Part shown: one piece after another, positions 6,668 through 15,201 of the stretch
Numbering within the stretch: position 1 is the stretch's first letter
Layout: every line of letters begins with the position of its first letter
Source: Kitasatospora xanthocidica
GTDB taxonomy: Bacteria; Actinomycetota; Actinomycetes; Streptomycetales; Streptomycetaceae
Assembly (NCBI RefSeq): GCF_014656195.1
Contig: NZ_BNBY01000045.1
Span: 1 to 37,625, forward strand
DNA: 37,625 nucleotides
Direction of reading: 5' to 3'
The notes under the pieces: generated by a model
Told to the model about the DNA's origin: nothing
What the model saw: the letters and a program-made list of their open reading frames with translations, nothing else
The model's database searches: none
Made by a program: the position numbers and the translations under genes

Positions 6668-8807
6668 CCGCGGGCTCCTCCGGCTGCTCACCGTCCTGCT
6701 CGCCGCGCTGATGTCGTTCGGGGCGGTGGCTGTCCCGGCCGCGCTGGCCGACACTCCGACCAGCGAGGAAAAGGCTCACGCCCCCAACGGCCCCCCGGAC
6801 AAACCCGATCCGCAGTGGCTCAAGCAGTGGAACGACCGCTCCGAGGGCAACTGGGGCGTCGACACGAACGGCCACTGGTGCATGATGCCCGAGGCCAACA
6901 ACTGCACCTTCTACAAGCAGCCCGACACCTACGACTCCTGCGAGGAGCACAACGTCGGCTGTGACGACCCGAAGATCACCGAGGAACGGAAGAAGCGGGA
7001 GCTCGCGAAGCTCGCGGAGTGGGAGAAGGCCACAGACCACGGCGCGTACGGCTACCAGAAGATGGACGCCGCGATCAGGAAGTGCATCGAGGGGGGCCAG
7101 AACTTCCACGAGTGCCAGCAGCTGAACGCCCAGCTGATGGTGCCGGACGGCGGGCCGGTGGCCTGGGTCGAGGGCAAGATCTCCAAGATGGCCTCGGACG
7201 CGCTGAAGGAGGCCGCCGGCGCCATCGGCGAGGGCGTGGTGTGGCTGTTGCAGCAGTTCGCCGACAGTTTCAACGACGTCTCCACGATCGACCTGGGCAA
7301 GGTCGGTATCGACAAGGTCACCGGCACCCTGACCGTACTGTCGGTGCTGGTCGCCGCCTTCCTCGCCCTCGTCCAGTTCGCGAGGGTCGCGGTGAGCCAG
7401 CAGGGCGCTCCGCTGGCGACGGTCCTCAAGGGCCTCGGCAAGTACGCGCTCGTGCTCGGGGTGTACGCGGGCGCCGCGCAGGTGGTCCTGAACTGGATCG
7501 ACCAGGTGTCGATCTGGATCATCAACCTCTCGTTCAAGGGCGGCGGGGACGGGAAGGCCGATGCCGCGGCGGCGATGAAGACGCAGCTCGGCGCCCTGTT
7601 CTCCGGGCTGGTGGCCAGCGGCGGGACGAGCACGGCTCTCATCTCCGGGGGCGGTGTGATGAGCCAGGCCGTCGGTGTCGTCATCGTGCTCGGCATCCTG
7701 TCGATCCTGGTGATCGGCGCGCTGTGGATCGAGATGTTCCTCCGGCAGGCCGGAATCATGATCCTCATGGCGGCCATGCCGATCGCCCTGGCCGGCCAGC
7801 TCGGCGACGAGACCCAGGACTGGTGGCCCAAGGCCCGCCGCGCGTTCACGGCCCTGGCGTTCTCGAAGCTGGCGATCGTGGTGTGCTTCGCGATCGGCTT
7901 CAACTCCATGGGCGAGTCCCAGGGTGTCCGCAACGTCATCGTCGGCCTGATCGTCTTCCTCCTCGCCGCGTTCGCCTGGCCGGTGCTGGCCCGCTTCCTG
8001 ACGATGGTGGAGGCCGGCGGCGGCAACTCCGTGGCGGCCGGGATGGTCTCCTCGATCGGTTCCAGCGTCGGCGCGATGTTCGGCGGTTTCGCCGGAGGAA
8101 GCCTCGCCGCGGCCGGGGCGGGGGCCGTCGGCGGCGGGTCGGGGTACACCAAGGCGCTGGAGGAGGAGACCTCGAGCGGTGCTCCGAACGACGCCTCGGG
8201 TGAGGTGACGCAGGTCGGCCCGGGCTCCGGCAAGCGCTTCTTGAAGGGCGACCCGAGCCGTTCCTTCGCCTCGAAGCTGGGCGGGGTGGTCGGGACCGGT
8301 CTGCAGCTCGCCGCCGCCGGGGCCGCAACGCTGGAGGGCGCGGCGGCGAACACCGCCGCTAACGCGGGCCTCGGCGCCCCTGGCAGTGGCCACGCCACCG
8401 TGGTCCCGCCCCGCAAGGGCGGCGGCGCCGCGCCACCGGTCGGCGAGCAGAAGAGCGGCGGCGCCGATGCGCCCGCCGAGCCGAAGAGCCAGGGCTCGGG
8501 CCCGGCCTCGGGCTCGTCCGAGGCCGACCTGCCGGTGACGGCGGTGTCGGGTGGCCCGGTCTCCGACGGCGCCACGCTCCCGCCACAGACGGGTGGCACC
8601 ACCGCTCCCGCGCCCGAAGCCCCTGCGCCGCCCGAGGCCTCCGCCACCGCGACCCCCGCGCGGGGGACTCCCGCGCCGCCGAAGGACTCCGGCACCGACA
8701 CACCCCCGTTCGGCGTCCCCGTCTGGATGCCCGAGCACGGCGACATGCCGTGGCGCCCGCCACGGCAGGACCCCGCCCCGCAGCCGCCGACCCCCGAAGG
8801 GAGCTGA
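6660..8807 (+). CDS. VirB6/TrbL-like polytopic channel protein
   Basis: 715 residues. Residues 1-30 form a signal peptide ending PAALA before DTP. An extracellular region (31-200) contains several cysteines (HWCMMPEANNCTF, SCEEHNVGCDD), which could form disulfides. Around six membrane helices follow between about 215 and 470 (e.g. GTLTVLSVLVAAFLALVQF, VIVLGILSILVIGALWIEMF). The remaining 240 residues are Gly/Ala/Pro-rich and probably unstructured. VirB6/TrbL proteins form the inner channel of type IV secretion systems, and the topology and operon position fit that role. It starts at GTG 6660, 8 bases inside the previous gene. Confidence 0.8.
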   Translation: MTDRGLLRLLTVLLAALMSFGAVAVPAALADTPTSEEKAHAPNGPPDKPDPQWLKQWNDRSEGNWGVDTNGHWCMMPEANNCTFYKQPDTYDSCEEHNVGCDDPKITEERKKRELAKLAEWEKATDHGAYGYQKMDAAIRKCIEGGQNFHECQQLNAQLMVPDGGPVAWVEGKISKMASDALKEAAGAIGEGVVWLLQQFADSFNDVSTIDLGKVGIDKVTGTLTVLSVLVAAFLALVQFARVAVSQQGAPLATVLKGLGKYALVLGVYAGAAQVVLNWIDQVSIWIINLSFKGGGDGKADAAAAMKTQLGALFSGLVASGGTSTALISGGGVMSQAVGVVIVLGILSILVIGALWIEMFLRQAGIMILMAAMPIALAGQLGDETQDWWPKARRAFTALAFSKLAIVVCFAIGFNSMGESQGVRNVIVGLIVFLLAAFAWPVLARFLTMVEAGGGNSVAAGMVSSIGSSVGAMFGGFAGGSLAAAGAGAVGGGSGYTKALEEETSSGAPNDASGEVTQVGPGSGKRFLKGDPSRSFASKLGGVVGTGLQLAAAGAATLEGAAANTAANAGLGAPGSGHATVVPPRKGGGAAPPVGEQKSGGADAPAEPKSQGSGPASGSSEADLPVTAVSGGPVSDGATLPPQTGGTTAPAPEAPAPPEASATATPARGTPAPPKDSGTDTPPFGVPVWMPEHGDMPWRPPRQDPAPQPPTPEGS

Positions 8808-8811
8808 CCGC

Positions 8812-10344
8812 ATGTCCGTGTCCCACGGCCGGCCGGACACCTACACCGGCTGGCAGCGCGAGAAGTCCGGCTTCATCGGCGAGCTGTCCGGTGTGGGCTT
8901 CGCCCTGATGGCCGCCGCCTCGGTCGTCGCCCTCGTCCCGGTCTACCGGCACAGCTGGACCGCCGCCCTGGTGGCGCTGCCGCTGTCCGGCGTCCTGCTG
9001 CTGCTCGCGTACGGCCGGGTGATGGGCCTGGCCGCCGAGGAGTGGCTGCTGCTGGCCGTCCGGCATCAGATCGCCGTCGCCACCAAGCGCAACGTGTTCT
9101 ACAGCGGGGTGTTCGCCCCCGCCGACAAGGAAGGCAATCAGCCGATGGACCTGCCCGGGGTGCTCGCGCGTCTGCGGATCCTGACCGCGCCGGACGGCCA
9201 GGGCGGCACGCTCGGCGTCGTCCACAACCCGATCGACAACACCTACACCCTCGTCGCGAGGGTCACCTTCCCGGGCCTCGCCCTGGTCGATACCGACCGG
9301 CAGAACGCCCGGGTGCGCCAGTGGGCGGCGTTCCTGCGCGGCCAGTGCAAGGAGGACGGGGCGATCACCCGTATCCAGGTCCACCAGCGCAGCCTGCCGG
9401 ACGACGGCGAGGCGCTGCGGTCCTGGACCGTACGGCACGCCACGCCTGACGCCCCGGCGGCCGCCGTCCAGGCGCTGGAGGAGCTGATGGTCTCCGCGGG
9501 GCCGGCCGCGACGATCCGCGAGACGTATCTGTCGGTGACGCTGTCGGCGACCCGGGCGCGCCTGGCCGTGCGCGGGGCCGGCGGCGGGCAGGTCGGCGCG
9601 GCCGCCGTCCTGGTGCGGGAGTTCCACGCAATGCACGGCTCCCTGTCGTCGGCGGGCCTGCAGGTGGTGGAGCTCCTGGAGCCGCGCCGGGTGGCCGCGA
9701 CGATCCGCACCGCGTACGACCCGGAGGCGCAGCAGATGCTGGCGGTCCGTGGCGCGGCGGCCGAGGATCCCTCGTACAAGGGTGTGCTGCCGGGCGTCGA
9801 TCCGGCGCTGGCCGGTCCGGCGGCCGCCGAGTACACCTGGGGCCTGTACCGGCACGACGGGGCGTGGACGGTCACCTACCAGGTGCGGAACTTCCCGCAG
9901 TCCCAGGTGTACGCGACGTTCCTGCAGCCGCTGCTCAGGCCCCGAACGAACGCCCGGCGCTCGATGTCGCTGGTGTACGAGCCGGTCGGCCCCGCACGGG
10001 CTCGCAAGGAGCTGAGCAAGGAGAAGACGAAGCGTCAGGCGGCCCGGTCGCTGCGGGCGAAGACCGGACGGTCGGAGAGCGAGGACGAGCGGCGCGAGGC
10101 GGAGATCGCCCGGGCGCAGGACATCGCCCGTGCCTCCGGGCAGGGCGTGGTCCGGATGGTGGCGCTGATCGCGGTGACGGTCACCGACCTGGAGGAGCTG
10201 GAGACGGCGTGCGCCGAGCTGCAGGCGGACGCGAGCGACGCGGGTCTGGAGCTGCGGCGGTGCTGGGGCGCGCAGGACGAGGCGTTCGCCGCGGCCGCGC
10301 TGCCGCTCGGCATGGGTCTGCCGCCGCGAAGGATGGCGATCTGA
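8812..10344 (+). CDS. SCO6880-family conjugation protein
   Basis: A 510-residue protein with two adjacent membrane helices near the N-terminus (about 21-65), then a large soluble region of alternating strands and helices and a charged helix (ARKELSKEKTKRQAARSLRAKT). I place it in the SCO6880 family, which occurs in actinobacterial transfer operons directly before VirB4. It probably combines a PrgI-like membrane anchor with a domain matching the N-terminal part of VirB4, which would explain why the VirB4 that follows is short. ATG 8812 has GGGAG upstream (8799-8803). Its stop overlaps the VirB4 start by one base. Confidence 0.8.
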   Translation: MSVSHGRPDTYTGWQREKSGFIGELSGVGFALMAAASVVALVPVYRHSWTAALVALPLSGVLLLLAYGRVMGLAAEEWLLLAVRHQIAVATKRNVFYSGVFAPADKEGNQPMDLPGVLARLRILTAPDGQGGTLGVVHNPIDNTYTLVARVTFPGLALVDTDRQNARVRQWAAFLRGQCKEDGAITRIQVHQRSLPDDGEALRSWTVRHATPDAPAAAVQALEELMVSAGPAATIRETYLSVTLSATRARLAVRGAGGGQVGAAAVLVREFHAMHGSLSSAGLQVVELLEPRRVAATIRTAYDPEAQQMLAVRGAAAEDPSYKGVLPGVDPALAGPAAAEYTWGLYRHDGAWTVTYQVRNFPQSQVYATFLQPLLRPRTNARRSMSLVYEPVGPARARKELSKEKTKRQAARSLRAKTGRSESEDERREAEIARAQDIARASGQGVVRMVALIAVTVTDLEELETACAELQADASDAGLELRRCWGAQDEAFAAAALPLGMGLPPRRMAI

Positions 10345-11897
10345 TGGGCATGTTCACGCGCCGCGGGGATCGCGGCGACACCGCGCTCGAAGCGACGAAG
10401 GTCAGCGATCTGTTCGATCCGGCCGAGGAGGTGCCCGCGCAGCGTCAGCCCACGGCGCGGGAGCTGCGGCGGGCCCGCCTGCTGGAGGACCCGGCGACGG
10501 CGATGCGGATCGCCCCGAAGAAGGGGTGGCACCAGCCCTACGCGGGCCGGGCCGCCTCGCACGCCAAGGCCGAGGTGTTCCGGGCCGACACGGGCCGGGC
10601 GAGCGGCATCTACCCGTTCCTGCACGCGGCGGCGCTGCCGCCGGTCGGCGCCTACATCGGGTTCAACACCCTGACCATGCAGGCGTTCAGCGCGCATCCG
10701 AGCGTATGGGTGAAGGAGGGGCTGGCGACCAACCCGAACGTGATCCTGACCGGCATCCCCGGCAGCGGGAAGTCCGCGCACGTCAAGGCGCTGTGCTTCC
10801 GGCTGATGGCCTTCGGGCACCGCACGCTGATCGCCGGTGACGTCAAGGGCGAGTACGCGCGGCTGTGCCGGCATCTGGGGGTCGAGCCGGTGCGGCTCGG
10901 GCCGGGCCTGCAGGGCCGGCTCAACCCGTTGGACGCCGGGCCGCTCGGCGCGGACCTGCACTTGATCAAGGACGGCGCCGAGCTGACGGCGCGGCTGACC
11001 GAGATCCACCGGCGGCGGCTGACGCTGTGCAAGGCGCTGCTGGAGCTGCAGCTGAAGCGGGTGCTGCTGCCACAGGAGGAGGAGTGCCTGGACGTCGCCG
11101 TGCGGGAGGTGACCGGCGCGCTCGGCGGGGCCGGTCACACCCGTCTGGACACCCCGACCCTGCCGTCGGTGTACCAGGTCCTCAAGGATCCGACCCCGGC
11201 CATGGCGCGGGAGCTTCGGGTGCGCGGGGACGACGTGCAGACCGCCCGCGAGCAGATGGCCAGCATCCGCTCCGCGCTCGGCAGCATGATCTCCGGCCAC
11301 CTGGGCGGCCTGTTCGACGAGAAGACCTCGGTGGCGCTGGACTGGGGCGCGCCGATCCAGTCCGTCGACATCTCCGCGCTCCAGCAGTACGGCGACGAGG
11401 TGGTGGCGATGGTGCTGACCTGTGTCTCCTCGTGGGCGCAGTCCGCCATCGACCGCCCTGGCCGTCCCTGGATCGTCGTGCGCGACGAGCTGTGGCGCCA
11501 GATGCAGTCCGGCGGCTCCAGCATGGTGCGCAAGATCGACGCCGACCTGCGGCTGTCCCGCGCGACCGGCACGATCCAGCTCCTCGCCACCCACCGCCTG
11601 AGCGACTTCGAGGCGGTCGGCGCGGCCGGCTCCGAGGCGGTGGCCATCGCCAAGGACCTGATCGCCTCCTGCGAGACCCGTATCCAGCTCGCCCAGGACA
11701 CCAAGCCGCTGAACCTCACCCGCGAGGCGATCGGCCTCACCGACGCCGAGTGCGACCTGATCGGGTCCTGGGGCGCGGGGCAGCGCGGGCGGGCGCTGTG
11801 GAAGGTCGGCCGCGGCGGCGGCTCGCACGCGGTGCAGCTCCTGCTCTCGCGCACCGAGAAGGAGCTGTTCGAGACCGACGAGAGGATGGTGATCTGA
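10344..11897 (+). CDS. VirB4-type secretion ATPase
   Basis: 517 residues. Walker A is GIPGSGKS at 137-144. DVKGEYARLCRHLG follows the next strand, as in the VirB4/TraC/HerA group. Walker B is PWIVVRDELWRQM at about 372-384, and a sensor-like RATGTIQLLATHRLSDF comes after it. VirB4 ATPases energise assembly of and transport through the type IV secretion channel at the membrane. The protein is shorter than typical VirB4 because the usual N-terminal domain seems to reside in the preceding SCO6880-like protein. There is a 1-base overlap upstream and a 1-base gap before the coupling-protein gene. Confidence 0.9.
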   Translation: MGMFTRRGDRGDTALEATKVSDLFDPAEEVPAQRQPTARELRRARLLEDPATAMRIAPKKGWHQPYAGRAASHAKAEVFRADTGRASGIYPFLHAAALPPVGAYIGFNTLTMQAFSAHPSVWVKEGLATNPNVILTGIPGSGKSAHVKALCFRLMAFGHRTLIAGDVKGEYARLCRHLGVEPVRLGPGLQGRLNPLDAGPLGADLHLIKDGAELTARLTEIHRRRLTLCKALLELQLKRVLLPQEEECLDVAVREVTGALGGAGHTRLDTPTLPSVYQVLKDPTPAMARELRVRGDDVQTAREQMASIRSALGSMISGHLGGLFDEKTSVALDWGAPIQSVDISALQQYGDEVVAMVLTCVSSWAQSAIDRPGRPWIVVRDELWRQMQSGGSSMVRKIDADLRLSRATGTIQLLATHRLSDFEAVGAAGSEAVAIAKDLIASCETRIQLAQDTKPLNLTREAIGLTDAECDLIGSWGAGQRGRALWKVGRGGGSHAVQLLLSRTEKELFETDERMVI

Positions 11898-11898
11898 G

Positions 11899-13617
11899 GT
11901 GGCCTCGGACAACCGGGTGGACGACGGCACCTTCCTCGCCGGGCTGGCCGCCGGTGCGGTCGTCTCGCTGGGGGCGGTGTCGCTGGCGGCGGGCGCCCTG
12001 GCCGGACTGCTGTCCGGGGGCGGTATGCCCCGGATGACGGCGTCGGTGCCCGAGACGCTGCTGCTGTCCGTCGCGCAGGGGCCGGCCTCGGTCTACGACC
12101 CGGCTCCTCCCGGCTGGCTGTTCTACACCGTCCTCGGTCTGCTGGTCGTCCTGCTGGCGGTGCTGGCGGGTGTGGTCGTACGGAGGCTGGGGCGGCGCCG
12201 GCGCCGCGGGCTCGCGGGCGGCGCGACGTGGGGCGGGGCGAAGGTCGAGAAGGCGATGGCGCTGCCGGACGACCCGGCCGAGCGGCCGGACCGCATCACC
12301 GCAGGGCGGGGGCGGGAGACCCGCAAGGTCGTCGGCGTGATCGAGCGCAGCGCCTCCGCCATCGCGTTCGGCCCGCCCGGCTCGGCGAAGACCTCCGGGC
12401 TGCTGGCCCCCAACGTCGCCGAGTGGCAGGGCCCGGCGCTGGTGACCACCACCAAGGCCGCCGACCTGGAGGAGATCTACGCCGCCCGCAGCCGGATCGG
12501 CCCGGTGTGGGTGATCGCGCCCGCCGGTCTGCCCGAGGGCCCGTGGCGCGGCGCGCACTGGTCGCCGGTGGACTACGCCGTGGACGAGGAGGCCGCGGAG
12601 CGGATGGCCGAGTGGATGGCGGACGCCTCCCAGAAGGCGTACGACCCGAAGGCCGAGCCGTGGATGATCCAGGCGCGCGCCATCGTCGCGGGGCTGCTGC
12701 TCGCCTCGCGGGTGTCGGGCGGCGGCATCCGGGCGTTCCGGCGCTGGCTCACCCAGGGCGAGGCGGCGGTCGACCACGTGCGCGCCCTGCTGGAGGGGGA
12801 GCACCCGGAGGCGGCGCTGGACTACGCCCAGCCGTGGTCGACGCTGCACGACGACGGCAAGGGCAGCGTGCAGTTCACCCTCAACGTCCTGGCGGCCACC
12901 TACCGCAGCGAGGGTGTCCGGGAGGCCGCCGGGTCCACCGACTTCAGCGCGGAGGAACTGCTGGAGCGCAACGGCACGCTGGTGCTGATCGCGGCGCCCT
13001 CGCAGGCCGACCGCTTCGCGCCGTACTTCACCTCGCTGATCGCCGCCGTCCTGCACGCGGCCGAGGTGCGGTACGAGCGGTGCGGCCGCCATCCCGACCG
13101 CACGTTCGGCCTGTTCGTGGACGAGGCGGGCAACTTCCTGCGCTACCCGAAGCTGCCGAACGTGCTGACCACCGGGCGTGGCATGGGCATCGCGGTGCTC
13201 GGCATCTGGCACGACTACTCGCAGCTGGTCGCCCGCATGGGTCGGGAGGGCGCGAAGACCATCGTCTCGGCCTCCACCCTGCGGCTGCTCCTGCCGGGTC
13301 TGGCCGACGACGAGACGCTGCGCTACATGTCGTTCCTGTTCGGCAAGGAGCTGGTGGAACGTACGAGCCGCACCAGTGGTAGCGGCGGCGGCCGGGACTC
13401 CACCTCCACCAGCGTGGTGGAGTCCGACCTGCTGCCGGTCCACCAGCTGCGTGAGATCCCCGAGCACACCGCGATCGCCCTGTACTTCAACCGGCCGCCG
13501 GTGCGCGTGCGGATGCGCCTGACCTGGCGCGACCGGGACGTCAAGGCGTGGCTGGCCCGGCCGGCGGCGCCGGCGCCGGGGTTGTCGCTCGACAAGAGGG
13601 AGGCCGCCGGTGCCTGA
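11899..13617 (+). CDS. VirD4/TraG-type coupling protein
   Basis: 572 residues with two N-terminal membrane helices (about 12-40 and 72-96), followed by a TraG/VirD4 ATPase domain. Walker A is GPPGSAKTS at 158-166 and Walker B is FGLFVDEAGNFL at about 403-414, followed by the VLTTGRGMGIAVLGIWHDYS segment usual for coupling proteins. Its role is to recruit the relaxase-DNA complex to the channel. An all-alpha insertion (about 215-330) would correspond to the substrate-docking region. It starts at GTG 11899, and its end overlaps the next gene by 8 bases. Confidence 0.9.
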   Translation: MASDNRVDDGTFLAGLAAGAVVSLGAVSLAAGALAGLLSGGGMPRMTASVPETLLLSVAQGPASVYDPAPPGWLFYTVLGLLVVLLAVLAGVVVRRLGRRRRRGLAGGATWGGAKVEKAMALPDDPAERPDRITAGRGRETRKVVGVIERSASAIAFGPPGSAKTSGLLAPNVAEWQGPALVTTTKAADLEEIYAARSRIGPVWVIAPAGLPEGPWRGAHWSPVDYAVDEEAAERMAEWMADASQKAYDPKAEPWMIQARAIVAGLLLASRVSGGGIRAFRRWLTQGEAAVDHVRALLEGEHPEAALDYAQPWSTLHDDGKGSVQFTLNVLAATYRSEGVREAAGSTDFSAEELLERNGTLVLIAAPSQADRFAPYFTSLIAAVLHAAEVRYERCGRHPDRTFGLFVDEAGNFLRYPKLPNVLTTGRGMGIAVLGIWHDYSQLVARMGREGAKTIVSASTLRLLLPGLADDETLRYMSFLFGKELVERTSRTSGSGGGRDSTSTSVVESDLLPVHQLREIPEHTAIALYFNRPPVRVRMRLTWRDRDVKAWLARPAAPAPGLSLDKREAAGA

Positions 13618-14110
13618 GCCCGCCGAGGGCGCCGCCCCCGCCACCAGGCGGTGGGTCTGGTCCGCGATGGAGCCCGCCGACCGCCAGCAACGGCTGACCG
13701 AGCTCGCGATGTGGGTGGACTGGCTGACCGACCACCACCACCTGCACCGCCGGATCCCCCGCTGCTGGTACCGCGACGGCCACGAGCCCGTCCTGGAGGT
13801 GCTGACGGCCCTCTACCTCGGCTGGGTCCGCACCTACGCCGGCGACCCGGCCCAGGCCACCGCCTTCGGGGAACTCGCGTGGATCCGGGAACTGCACGCC
13901 GCCCTGCCGCTGCTCGCCGCCCCGACCTGCGACGACGGCCACCTGGCCCCGCCCCCGCGCCGGGGCCCCACCGGCGAGGCCCTGCACGACTGGCTGGACA
14001 CCGACCCGCCCCGCATCGCCGCCGCCGCCGACCACCCGGCACCGGCCGAGGCCAACCGCCTGGCCGCCGCCCTGCACGGGGCGACGGGGCCGTCGGCGCC
14101 GTCAGCCTGA
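13610..14110 (+). CDS. DUF4913-like protein, last gene of the secretion operon
   Basis: A 166-residue soluble protein. The centre contains a tryptophan-rich pattern (MWVDWLTDHHHLHRRIPRCW, then LYLGWVRTY) that resembles DUF4913 proteins common on actinobacterial mobile elements. Start is GTG 13610 with GGGAGG about six bases upstream, inside the coupling-protein gene. The function is unknown. Tail-to-tail with the DUF2690 gene, with only 5 bp between the two stops and no terminator in the gap. Confidence 0.75.
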   Translation: MPEPAEGAAPATRRWVWSAMEPADRQQRLTELAMWVDWLTDHHHLHRRIPRCWYRDGHEPVLEVLTALYLGWVRTYAGDPAQATAFGELAWIRELHAALPLLAAPTCDDGHLAPPPRRGPTGEALHDWLDTDPPRIAAAADHPAPAEANRLAAALHGATGPSAPSA

Positions 14111-14115
14111 CGTCG

Positions 14116-14547
14116 CTACCGGTGCCACGGGCCGCACTCCCACCGTCCGTCCACGTCCCGCAGGCAGACGCGGTAGGTGTGGTCGGCGCCGACCATCGCG
14201 CTGAACGCCTGGAACGAGGACTGCGTCGACTCGACGTACGAGGGCCCGTCGAGCACATCGATCCGGAACGACCGGCCGTCGGCCTTGTCCGCCTTCGCCC
14301 ACACCGCTTGGCACGTGGGCGAGTACCGTGCCCAGACCTCCGGATACGGGGCGGACCCGGCGTGCACCCTGCTCTTCGGCACGTCCCGGGCGTCGCCCTG
14401 GCAGCCCTGCGACTTCGGGTTCCTGCCGTCGCAGGCGTTGCCGTGGCACCCGGCCGCCGCGACGGCCGGAGACGCCGTCATTGGAGCCCACAACGCCACT
14501 GTCGAGAGGGCCACGACGACGGTCCTGAGGAGGCGGGAGGCGATCAT
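14116..14547 (-). CDS. Secreted DUF2690 protein
   Basis: 143 residues. ATG 14547 has AAAGGA upstream. A signal peptide (residues 1-31, RTVVVALSTVALW then ASPAVAAA) precedes a DUF2690 domain with the characteristic spaced cysteines (GCHGNACDGRNPKSQGC, then SPTCQAVWAKA) and a final CLRDVDGRWECGPW. DUF2690 proteins are small extracytoplasmic proteins of actinomycetes with unknown function. It is placed tail-to-tail with the secretion operon and on the same strand as the toxin genes. Confidence 0.85.
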   Translation of the reverse strand: MIASRLLRTVVVALSTVALWAPMTASPAVAAAGCHGNACDGRNPKSQGCQGDARDVPKSRVHAGSAPYPEVWARYSPTCQAVWAKADKADGRSFRIDVLDGPSYVESTQSSFQAFSAMVGADHTYRVCLRDVDGRWECGPWHR

Positions 14548-14741
14548 GCGCGGTCCTTTCGGCTGCGCGGCGGCCGGGACGACCGCCGCTCCTGGCCTTC
14601 TGAATAGCGCCTCCCGCACGCTCCGTAGACGAAGAACGGCCACATCTTCACCGGATGGGGTGGCCGGCGGATCGCCGGGTTCACGACTCGAGGCCACCTC
14701 CGTGCCTGCCGCGCGCGTACGGGGAGCCGGTGCTCCGCCGC

Positions 14742-14775
14742 GCCGTGAGCGGCGCCGCGCGACTCCGCTCACGGC
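14742..14775 (-). terminator. Terminator hairpin after the small unknown gene
   Basis: GCCGTGAGCGG (14742-14752) pairs exactly with CCGCTCACGGC (14765-14775) around a 12-base loop. In minus-strand direction it begins 3 bases after the stop codon at 14778-14780. It is an 11-bp GC-rich stem without a T-run, as is usual for streptomycete terminators. Confidence 0.65.
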
Positions 14776-14777
14776 TC

Positions 14778-15092
14778 TCAGCGGATGATCTGGTCCCGTC
14801 TGACCGTGAACTCCTCACACCCGTCCGGTGTGGCGACACCGTGAGGCGAGGTGGAGACGGTGACGATCCCGTCGTTGTCAGGCGGGCCGGAGCACTCGCG
14901 GACCACGCAGTCGACGGTCACCTCCACCGGATAGACCGAATCGGAGTCGAGATCCATCCCACCGCCGAAGATCGGGGTCTTGTCGATCAATGACCAGCGC
15001 CGTCCACCGGCATCCGTGAACTGGACCTCCACGATTCCCGGGAACGGCTCGTCGTCCACCCAACGGACGGCCTCGCAACGCAGTTCGACCAC
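14778..15092 (-). CDS. Small protein of unknown function downstream of the zeta toxin
   Basis: 104 residues from the GTG at 15092 (GGGGG lies about ten bases upstream; a TTG at 15095 is an alternative). The sequence is strand-rich and acidic (VELRCEAVRWVDDEPFPGIV, WSLIDKTPIF, YPVEVTVDCVVRE), like a small beta-barrel protein that I have seen as a hypothetical in many actinomycetes but cannot name. It follows the toxin gene by 109 bp on the same strand and may belong to the same transcript. A hairpin follows directly. Confidence 0.65.
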   Translation of the reverse strand: MVELRCEAVRWVDDEPFPGIVEVQFTDAGGRRWSLIDKTPIFGGGMDLDSDSVYPVEVTVDCVVRECSGPPDNDGIVTVSTSPHGVATPDGCEEFTVRRDQIIR

Positions 15093-15201
15093 CAATGCCC
15101 CCAGATCCCTCTTCCAGGCCACCCGTTGCAGTGCTCGAAGCCCTCCTCCACGCTGCCCGCGCACACCGTATCCTCCGGCCCCGCCCGGAAGACGTCGAAC
15201 G

